A DNA stretch of 64,000 nucleotides. Source: Plumapathes pennacea (lineage: Eukaryota > Cnidaria > Anthozoa > Antipatharia > Myriopathidae). The translations under genes and the position numbers were made by a program. Positions within the stretch are counted from its first letter, which is position 1. Every line of letters starts with the position of its first letter. The DNA lies in assembly GCA_964036295.1 (NCBI GenBank), contig OZ038463.1, positions 21,501,069 to 21,565,068 of the forward strand, given 5' to 3'. Shown in pieces: positions 22,511 through 34,300 of this stretch. The notes beneath the pieces were generated by a model that worked only from the letters and a program-made list of their open reading frames with translations, was not told where the DNA came from and did not search any database.

Positions 22511-25306
22511 TCAGTGTAGTGGTACAGCTGCCTCCTCCTCATTGCAATGCGCTGGCGAAGCAAGACAGGGTAGACAGTGAAAAACAAAACATGTAAAACA
22601 TGCGGTGAACTCACCATAAAACACACGTACACCCCGCAACAAATACCACATCCACTGTTCATCTATCAGAGGTCTGACGTTAGAAGAATCCATTGTGAAC
22701 GAGCGTACGAGCGAACAATCCTGATTAGGTTTGCCTTAGGCACATCAACCTTGATGCTCACATGAAAACCGTAATAAGGATAGCTCACTAATAGGACTAC
22801 CATGCACAGAGACATGAAGAAGTCTAAATACGAGATAAGCTGAGTATTAGTTTCAACCCTTTCAGTTGTATTCTTCCTCTCAACGTCTAAGCCAAAAAAA
22901 CGTCAGGTTAGAGAAAAGACCAATCAAAAAGCTTCGTCTAGTTCAAAGTTGAAAAGCTCGTATCTAATATATAACCCTCTATTAACTCAATGGGCTTTTT
23001 GCACGGTGCCGCCTGCCTTGAACTGTGAAATAAAACCCTACAGATGTGACCCCTCAAACAAAAGCTCTTCAGTGTGTACATCGTTCTGTTCTTTGTTTGT
23101 TTGTTTGTTGTTGTTTGTATTATTAAGCTTAATCTTTACAGAACAACATGGCAACAAGCTTACCGATGAAGTTTGAAACATCGTCCGTGCGCTCAGCGTT
23201 GCGCAGACTCCCTGTGATCTCTTCATTGCGAACGATTGGTAAGAAGAGCTGAACGAACTCGGCGGAGTACGGTGGAGCAATCATCTCCAGAACCTGGTAA
23301 CAACTCACAGATTCAGAACACAGACTATACCTCTGGGGGAGGGAGTGGGGATCTGTAAACCAAAGTTGGGGCTACCCCTTTCGGTCTCTCAACGGAAATA
23401 TGTCACGTGATTGAAACTGATCGATCTATATTACTCACAGACGGTTGGGATAATAGTTTCATCATGGGCTCAGGACTACACGGTTACCATCTGCCAGTTA
23501 GCATTCTCAGACATTGTCGTTTAGTTGTATCCTCAACACAGGTTGACGTTTCTGATCAAATCGTGTAGTGACCCTTCTGATTGGACCTCACCAAATCAGA
23601 ATAGAGATATACAACCATTGTGGGCAAGTAGTCTATGTTAGTCCACATTTTTGTTGTTGTTGGTTGAGATGACTGCAAATCGTTGAATCCAAGGTCGATA
23701 AAAGCAAGCGGCCCTTTGTTGGCTGTACCAACACTGATGTTAGCATCATAATCTCCAAGAGGAGAGAAATCCGATCGATTGTGAGAGTACATGTTGAAAA
23801 AAAAATTGTACCGTTTTACACAAGACAACTCGAAGAGAGAAATCCAATCGATTGTGTGCCATGAGTACATGTCGAAAGAAAATGTACCGTTTTACACAAG
23901 ACAACTCGAAGAGAGAAATCCAATCGATTGTGAGAGTACATGTTGAAAAAAAAAATTGTACCGTTTTACACAAGACAACTCGAAGAGAGAAATCCAATCG
24001 ATTGTGTGCCATGAGTACATGTCGAAAGAAAATGTACCGTTTTGCACAAGACAACTGGAAAACGGAAGCGGTAAAGTGGTGGTCGAAGATTTACGACACA
24101 CGACCGAAAGTGAATGACTCGAACTCCTTTCTTTGAAGTTCACATAACGTACACTACCTACTGTCTGCACTGGATGAGTGCAGGTGAAGTGCTATTAATA
24201 CTTAAGTGCTACTGAAACGAAAATCAAGAGCTGCCCAATTAACTGTAAACATGTAGCTCAAATCCGTATAAAAGATAAATAAAAGATTCGTAGTCCCTCT
24301 TTCTACGGCTTTGAAACTGATATTTTGTCCTTTTCTGGACGCGAAAACAGATAGTCTTACCGCAAAAGTATGACAAGCTTTCTGCCGAGGGGACCAAAGT
24401 TCGGCCCATGAAAAATTCGACGATTGACCTGGGCGCGTTAGAACCAAGATGTGGTCAACAACAAAGTTATTCTAAAGAGTGAAATTAATATGGGAATAGT
24501 AAAGTAGTACAGCCTTTTAAAATTAGTTATATAAAAATACGTAAGGGTTTTGATAACGTCACCTCAGTAACAAAATGCCTGATGAGTGAGTTGTCCGTGT
24601 TCTGGCTCTCCATGCACTTGTTGATGTATGTCACCACCGGCGTGACGTAACCACGACTAAGAAGATGGATCATTCGGTCTAGGACAGTTTTCTTGAACTC
24701 CAACTATATAACAAGTAAACGAGGAAGAATTCATGATCACTTAGCAAAGACCCGAATCACACAAACAAGAGACTAAAATAAAGACGGTTTACACAGCGGA
24801 GACAATAAGGAACCATTGACTAATGTTTGACTGAAATTGGAGACCAAAGAATAACGGTTGCAGTTAGTTTTAATGTTCTGACACCGGAAAGTCCCCACAG
24901 ACCAGCAAATAGATTACTGAAGTAAACAGTAGCCACTGAATGTGTTGGAGTGTATGCGTGTATGTATTATTATGAGTTCTTGCAGCATCTATGTATGTGG
25001 GTTGGGTGTAGTATATTGTATCATTATAAGTTCTCAAGGCATGTATATATGGGCAACGTTAAGGACCACTTTTAAACAATGGACAGTCCCCACAAACCGA
25101 ACAAAACACAATTACATTATCTCGAAAATGGTTCTGTGAGTACAAATGTACCAAAGTAAGAAATAATAGTTTGCGAGTGTGCGGTTTATGATTAGATATC
25201 AGAACAACCTCCTAAATATTAACCAAACGCTCTGTCGGCTTCTTCAATCTCTTTCTCCATTCCCCTGTTTTTAGTATTAACCGTTTCTGAGGTATACCGT
25301 GCATGT

Positions 25307-25342
<36 letters not shown>

Positions 25343-28300
25343 TGTGCTTCACGCACCTCTACTAATGTATCCAGAGGAGTCGGCGACTCAAACAAACGGA
25401 TAAGTAACAACAGGGCCAAACGATGCTGAAGAGGGTGACACGTGCTCACCTGAAAACAAGAAAAAACAGGTTTTACCACTAGTTACGCATAAGCAAGAAG
25501 ATCGTCTTAACTTTCCCCGTCAAACGCCCTTCACGTTACAATAGACCCACTCACGGATTCGAATGCATGATGGGTAATCAGGGCAAATAAACTGTATATG
25601 CATTCGTTTTCTTCTGATTGGTGGAACTTCGGAGCATTCCAATTTTTTTTTATTTGCAAGCTTTCAGTGGATCTAGATTGTGAGCGATTTTACTATTTAA
25701 CCGAGACTTCTCGCACGCGTCGCTACCATGTTTCTTTGTTCTTGCCATGATTACCTATCATGCATTTCCCGTGAAGGGGTCTATTCCCCTGCAAACTGCA
25801 AACGGCTTGCATTTTGTGACTACTGCAAATTCCCGTAAGCGGAGTTGACCGTAGCATAATAAACAGCGCCAAATGGTTTGATTCCGGGAGAATGAATAGT
25901 ATGTCAGTTGAGATCTTGACTCTGAAGATGACTTCGTCTCAGGTAGTCAAAACATCAGTCAACAACAGTCTTTCTGGAGACTACACTCACCGCGGACGAT
26001 CATAACCAACATACATCACAAACAGTGACATGTAAACTTCGCGCGGGTGTTTCAATGTCAATCATTGTGATCTTATTTGTTCTACAGCTGTAATAAAATG
26101 ATTCTACTCAATAACGATTAATATTAACACTGTAGCTATGTACCGACGATGAGAGTTCCTTGATCAAGATTTACGATACGGCCGCTGAGAGTCAATAAGG
26201 AAAACAACGCGTTTAACGAGCGAAAACCAAAAATACAGGAATATTATTCCAGCCTCAAACTGCCACAGCTAAACAAGAAGATCAGGGATAGCTGCTACGT
26301 TGAGGTTACAGTCTCGTGTCCAGCCTACCTCATCCAGCAGGGCCAAATGGACTGGAGTGGAGTCAGTCAGCAGCTTGAAGAAACTTGAGTCGCTGACCGT
26401 GCAGTCCACCCACTTCATGATCCCCATAGCAACGACCGGGTACCTAAGTAACAACAGAGAACAAGAAATCAGGTATTTAGAGGAGCCCACGATCCTCCGC
26501 AAGATCGTCAGTGGCATTTCAGACCCGTGACGTCACCATAATAAGGTGAAAGTGCCTTGTTTATTTTGTGTCGATGGTCATTTTACCTGATGCACTGGAA
26601 CAGGACGCCGACTTCTGCCGACAGATGCGATGCTCCGCTGCTTTCCTTCATACAGATCGTGTGCACTTTTTCGATTGCTTGTGACGTCGCCTTTAGCTCG
26701 TCTTTGTTCAGGTGTGTCCTTTGGTCCTTGAGAATAAACAAACTAAATTAACTACACAATATGGATGACAAGTGTTCGGGTATCACAACAAAACAACGAA
26801 ACGAATGAAAACATGTATTATGAGTCGAGTGTTAGCCCTTCGTCGGAGCAAGTAAGCGACTATGGGTTTAGGAGGGAGTTTGTGAAGGGTGAGGTGAGGA
26901 GGGACAAAGAAAAACAAATAAACAATCAAGCAAGCGTCATAAACTGAAACAAGATTTGATCAGAAACAAGTGTAAGTTGAAAATTGAGGCAGTTCACGCT
27001 TTCACTCCCAAGCTCAAAATACAGATTCTCCCAACTTTTCAAGAAGCTGTGTGAGTAGTGCAGTGAGAATCGATAGTTTAATCAAATTTCTCTACATGTG
27101 AGCAAGGTATGAAAAGCCAAGTTCTCCGTACTGTATGATATATATCTGGTGAGAAACTGATAGAGAAAATTGAAGTTGATCACTCTTTGGAGTGAAAAGG
27201 TTAAATGAAATAAATTTCAAGTGAAAGTGAAAGAATCTCGCTCTGTCGAGAACTAAATTTTAACAAAACTTTATACATTTCAGAGATAGGCAGACAGACC
27301 GACAGAGAGGTTTTTCAATCAATCAATCAATATCAATCAAAGTTTATTTATAGAGGATAACACTAAATAGTAGAGAGCACAAATAACCCCGTGGCCCTCA
27401 ATCTTGTTGGATTGTTAGTTGGTGTAGGAGGAGTTTAACAGCCTCACTGTGAGAGCTCAATAAACAGACGTTTCATAACGTCTTCTCCACCCGTTTCATA
27501 TCAACACAGACAAGAGTAAGGTTCACTGTTCACTCAGCTTGTACTCACATCTTGCCAAGTTTCGTGAACACAGGCGACATACGCCAGAAGGAAGATGTAC
27601 TTGAACTTGTGGTCTGGATTGACGTGTTGGCCTGGCTTGAAGAGAGCTTCTATCAACAGTTCTGAAAGGGATGTAAGATCACACATGAACTTGTGAGTGA
27701 TGACACGACCGGGGCCAATAGTTTATTCCGACATGCCCGCGGTTGCTTCTGTTTCAAAATAAGGTCTAGTGAGAAACTTTTCTGATTGAACTTATTTTTC
27801 ATTTCCAAGCAAATCAAACTCATTTCCATAATCAAAGCAGCAAGGCAGCTGCAAGCTCGCGAATTCGTAAAAAGTACTTTTGCGGGAGTGGGTATTTAAT
27901 AGAACTGCCTCAAGGCCACATCGTAAAAAATGCTCAATTTTAGGTATATGGAAGTTCGCATCGGTTTCCGCGGGCCTCCACTTTCGCTGAACCGCGTATT
28001 CGATTTAGTCTTAGTTTTGAAAACCCTCATTTACACGGCGGCAGAGGGCGCTCGAAATGGGAGAATTTAAAATTCTTCACAGAGTGCCAAATCTTTGAAC
28101 CGGAATGAGACCGTCCGTCGCAAAGAAACAATTCTATCCGTGACTTCATTACTCATGTCATGCACAGCTTATCTTCAACATCTACGTATTTATCACAGGC
28201 CATGATACTCCAGCCTGGGCTGCATCCAAACTATAAAATACGTGCTTAAAGAAAACACGCCTTTCTTCTTTTGGCTGAGTTTCAAGTTGAATAAGTGAAC

Positions 28301-31300
28301 ATTACTTGCGGTTTTGGTCAAATTCATTTTTGAATTCTTCTTCTTCCAGTTCTCTACAGTCATTTTCATTGCTGGCGAAAATTATGCGAAGCAAAGCAAT
28401 TATAATCAAACTATAGAAATATTTCGACAAGCTGAAGTCGCTCCGGGCTGTCACGGGTCTTTCAATTTTGACTTACGCTTGTCACACAACCGAGAATTTA
28501 ACCTCTGTGATAATGGTTCTGAAGTGCAACAGATCTACTGGCAATTCAGGAATATAATGAAAACAATCAAAATAACTCCGGGAAAACGTCTTCCTATCTC
28601 TTCGTTTCTTCATGCGTATTCACTGGTGCTCAAATTTGGAAGTCAATTGTTGGCACAGCATGACGGACTGACTGACTGACGCAGTCTTAACTGCAATAAG
28701 GTGGGACGCCTAAAAATGCCACCGCAAAAACTACTTCGACAATCGCGTTCTCGATTTTGTTGCGTTATCCGTAATATCGATACTGCCCAAATTGGGAACA
28801 GAACACTTCCATATTTGGAATCCATTGTTGACAGCACCGGGACACATTCCAGTTGACTGGATCGCATGAAGCTTCGCTTTTCACCAGTTCGTGGTGAACG
28901 CGAGCTTAAAAAAAAGATTTCGCGCTAGACCTCGTTTTGAAAGACACGAAACAAATCCCACGGCCATCTCGGAAATGGCCAATTCAATAAACATGTTTTA
29001 GCAATTGAACCAATTTCGCGGGGCTTAACTACAGAATACTCCCACGTGGCCACTTAGACGAGTAGCCACTTTAGCCAGGAGGAATTCCTTGTTCTACTGA
29101 AGAAGGCGTGCTAACTTGACTGCGTATCTACCATTTTCTAGGTGTACTCCAAAAACTGCGGGGTATTCTGTAGTTACTCCTCTACAACAATCGCCAACTG
29201 GATTACAACACAGCACCAATCGTTGGGGTAGGAGAGGAGTTAAGGATTCCCCAGGGCACAGCACTATGCAGGATTTAACTGGAACTAGCAGTAGCTCGCT
29301 TACCTAGAAACTGTGGGATACGAAGAAGCTCACATGCAGGCGGCTGGGTGCTGCTGTAGAGTTTGTACAGCTGGAAAAATACAGATCACTGACATTAAGG
29401 GGTGGCAAATGGTAAAATCCAAGACTCGCCGAGACGCCGAGACCCGTGTTTCAAAATCCGAGCCCGAGACTCCAACGATTCTGACCGCGCGGAAAAAATC
29501 CGAGACTCCGAGACCGAAATGAACACACACAAAACGAGATTTCGAGACTCATCAAAAAGACTTCCGAGATTCCGAGACCCGATCAAAAGTTTGCGAGACC
29601 CACGATTTTTGAGGTACCTGTTCGCCACCCCTACATTAGTGCTCACTTAAAACTGCTACACGGTAACTACAGTGTTGCTGTATGTCCCACTATAAAGCCA
29701 CTAGCATTCTGCAGATTTCTGCGAAAACATAATTGCAACGTATTAAATAAATTATGAATCTCTTCACTGCCATTCTCAAACATTAATATTAAGCTGAGCT
29801 CAAGAACAACAACAATGTTCACTGACTGTATTATACACTGTTGGTCACACTTTCAATCTCATTTGACAGTTCAAGAGTTATTAAAAGTTTCCAAGTTGGG
29901 GGAAGTCACTCTTGGCAGCAAAGGTCAAATTTCAAGACACAGTGAGACATTATGTAAAACCGACCAACAATAGGGTTAATATCATATGATAGGGTTTTTC
30001 TGCTGCTAAATAGTGGAAATAATAAAGTACAGGACAATACATACACATAGCTGCTTTGCTACTTTGCGAGTGTCAGTAATACAGGCTCTGTAATATTTGG
30101 GGTTTTCTCTACTTACAAAATATATTCAATTATGCAGTTTTAGAATATTCTCTCAACTCTGTAAATTATAACTTACTGCTCTTACCACAGTAATGTCGCC
30201 TGGATTGAGTGCATTCTTGCCCAGCATGGAAGCAAGGCAGGAGCTGACTTTAGGATATGACATGGAGCCATTCAGTGAAAGAGTGACTTGTGTGACATCA
30301 TGTCCACTGAAAGAGTGCAAACCTCGACTTTAGAGCTTCCGTACTCTGACCAAGACCTTTAGTACTTTATGTCAGCCAACAATCTACACTGTTTTATCAA
30401 GTAGTTTGTACTGTATGAACATTGTTATAACTGCTGAATCAGTCAATACAATGCTGAAATGACCCATTCGCCTCGTTTGTATGTCAAACTGCTGACATCT
30501 GCAATATAACAGCTATTAGACAACAATGAAAATTCTGCACATACTGTTAGTAAGTATTAATTTGCAACTCACCTTTCTACAGCCTTGGCCTGAACCTCTT
30601 GGCCAAGCCTCTTGAGTTTTGCTCCACCATGTGCTTCTTGTGCAAGTAGATTTAACAAACACTGTGCATACAAATATGTGTGCTGACCATAACACACCAT
30701 TTTCTGAAAAGCGGACACAAGCAATCACTACCAGCTTTACAATGCACTGTAATCATGTTGCTACAACTTGTAAAATGCATGATGATATGTACACAATATT
30801 GATGTACACAATTAAATAAACTTATAATTAACAATGACATTGTCATATTTTTTGTCATTTTCATAACATTTTGACATTGACCTGTTCTATTTGTTTATTT
30901 GTTTGTTAGTTAGTTAGTTTGTTTGTTTTAGGGAAATGCCAAATTCACAAATATACATGATTTGCATAAATTTATAATTAATAATAATTATGTCAACAAT
31001 TGTAATAATTATGTCAATAATTGACATTGCCATTTTTATGTCCTTTTATTTTACATTTGACATTGATATTGACCTGCTTTATTTATGTCTAGATTTGTTT
31101 GTTTGTTTTAGGGGAATGTCAAATTAATATCAACATATGGAAATTGTAAGAGCTTACAGCAAATTCAGGCAAGTTGGCCTCCAGGCTTTCTTCACCCTCT
31201 TCAATGAAAGTGCATGACGATGTCTTCATCACTCTGGAGAAAACTTCAATTTGATGACAAGCTGTTGACACACTGGTGATCTCTCCCTGATAACCTGCAT

Positions 31301-34300
31301 CAGAGATCAGCTGAAAAAATGCAGAAATCAAAGAGTACATGTCACTATAAGCTCTACTGGATGTAGAACTCAAAACCCAGGAAACAGCTACAAAACTATG
31401 AAGTGCACATAAGTACAGTACAATGTACTGACTGTATATTTTATACCGTACATGTTTACATTTTATATGCAGCTGCTTTTTTCTACCTTGATGGTAAAGT
31501 TCAGCATGAGACAGTCAGGATATTGTTCCGCCAGTTTGTAGAACATGGACCTCCATGTTGGGTGGGAAATCATTCCTTCAAGCCAGGATGGGGTCTAACA
31601 CAAACAAAAACTCATATCAAGTTTAGTCCATTATATATTTAAGAAATATAAAACAAGTGCCATGTTTACATAGCCTCATGCAAACCATGAGAGGGAGTTT
31701 GGGAGAATGAGAAAGTTTGTGTAAACCCGAGCCATCACAGGCAAGAAGTGAATTTTGGTGTCCAAGGTCCGTGCAATTTGATTTGTTTACCTTTTGTGAT
31801 TGCACTGTTTCCAACATCAGCAACTACTTGTGCTATTTAACTGCTCTCCAGATTTTTTTTTATTTTTATTTTTATGGTTCTTAAGTAATTTCTTAACCAA
31901 AACAATTTGGCAGTGACTTCCACAGTTTGCTCAAGAGCGATGAATAAAATATGACACACATAAAGTTGTTGCAGACTCACACTTTTTTTTTGGCATATGT
32001 TCTGGCAAGATGTTACAAGATGTTCTGACAAGATTTTACAAGATGTTCTGACAAGATCTTACAAGATGTTTTGACATAATCTTACAAGATCTTGGTAAGA
32101 CCTTGGCAAAGATCTTAACAAGATGTCCTGGGAAGATCTTGTAAGATCTTAACAAGATCTTGGCAATAACTTGCACGATCTTGCCAAGATCTTGTGTCCA
32201 GAAAAGAAAGAATTTTCTGAAGCAAGATCCTGACCAGATCTTTGCAAGATTTTACCAAGATAAGATCTTGCCAAGATTCCACAGGATCTTGTAAGTTCTT
32301 GCCAAGATTTTACCAGAAGTGTTACCAAAGATAAGATTTCACAAGATCTTATAAGACCAAAGACCTTGGGGGATCTTACAAGATATTGCCAAAATGTTGG
32401 ACATGGATATAAATACATTTATTAAAACACAAAACAGCTGATTTCTTTTTAAAATGTTTTGTCTTTATGAATGAAAACTAGTTGATTTTTACTGAAACAA
32501 TTTTTATTAGATTATGAGCTTGAAACTTCCATAAGGTGATAACTGATACAGGGTTCACCCTTATCAACTATCACCTCAGAAATTTCAAGCTCATAATCTA
32601 ATTATAATTTTTTTTTAGCATTGTATGTCAACTCCGCAAAATAAAATATGGTAGATAATCTACAATACAACCACAAGGTCTGTATCCCATTCCTTACCTC
32701 CCCTGTGAATATAGAATCTGCTTTCTTGGGATCAAAGTGTTTTATAAGAAGTGTCTTGAGATGATCTTCAACCATCTGTTCCACAGAATGGACATTAGCT
32801 CCTACAAAGAAGAAAAGATACAAAATAGTGAATTTTTCAAACTTTACTGGCCTAAAAAACAAAGTCAACCTGTTACGCTGAGCTATAGTGCAAGTCTGAG
32901 TATAACTTACATATCTGCTTTTGAATATTGTTATCAATCAAGTTGGTACATGTATTTTTCCACCTTTCTTTATTTTTTTCTGACAGAAATCCTGAAGACA
33001 ATATTAAAACAAACAAGCTGAGCATATAAGTTAACCAACATTATTATTTGTTTAAAAGCCTTTGAAAACTATGAATATTGAATACTAGCAGGATATGGGT
33101 GACCTCAGATTTTACTTTTTTTTTCTTTTTTTTTTTTTTCTTTTCTTTTTTCCTTCCATCTCGAGCATCCTGGATGCAGTTTACATTGTCAAAGTACAAA
33201 CTTCTCTGTAGTGATATAGTCACTCAACCATATCACTTGCTGATCGATCAACATCAAAATATCTGGTTTTTGAACATGTGAGCCCTGTATCCAGCCAACT
33301 CAACTTATCTTTCCAAACTCATTTCCGCTTTCAACAAAGAAATTTGTCAGCAAAAGAAGCCAAAATTTGTATTTTATTTTGCTTCCTTCTGGTCACCATA
33401 TTGGATTTTCTTACGAGGAAGCCTGGGAAAAAGGCTAAATTAGTATATATTATATAGAAGGAGAGGTGGGTATAAGGGAAGGGAGGGGAGAAAGCCATAC
33501 GAAGGAACTGCTGACATACTTGCCACAAGGAGAGAAAATTATGACCAAGTGTTCTTCAGGGTACCATGATGATTTTAACTGTGACAATATCATGTCTCAC
33601 AAAACCCTTTACAGTTCCATACCTGTCAAAATTAGCCAGTTTGCTAACAAGTTTGCACTCTGTGCCATGCCAGCATAATTGTCACTTAACAGCTTCACAA
33701 ACTCATCATGTGGTCCACCAGCTTGGAAATACCTGCCACATAACATGCACATTTTTATTTCCAAAAAATCACCAAGTTCAAAATCCAGTATCTGCTATAT
33801 AATACAACCTGCTGAGCATTAGCAATGTCCAACAGGTGATATTCAGTCAGAATAAAGTCAGGTTATTACATAATGTCATCACATATCTTGTGTTAGTATA
33901 TACCACACAAGTGAATAGTGCTTTTCGTGCACTCTGATTGGCTCCTCAATCTCGGAATATCAAGTATTAGTATTTATAACATAGTCACGATACAAGCCGC
34001 GCGCTGATTGGTCGAAAACCGTGGTTTGCCAGAGTATAAACCACACTTACCCGTGGTTTATAAGTTATAAACCACGCTTACGTCATCCTCTGGCAAAAAA
34101 GAGAAAATAATGCGAGAATGGAGACACCAATGCCCAACTTCGAGATAAAATTTGGCTTTAAGTGAAGGCACCGGCTAGTATGGTTCACCGTGAATCGGTA
34201 AAGAACGTGACCTCATCAAAAAGCACTTCAACAGTTTGGAGAGGGAAAATCTATGTCGAAGAACGGCAAGTTTCTTGTCAGCGTCGTGGAAAGCGACTCG

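Noticed and set aside
23761..24060. Repeat-spacer pattern resembling a CRISPR array
   Set aside because: The units are contiguous copies of 70 bases in a eukaryotic intron; the supposed spacers are themselves repeated.
28314..28679. A 121-codon open frame on the plus strand
   Set aside because: It lies in dispersed repeat family A, and the matching frame is broken in the other copy at 950-1425.
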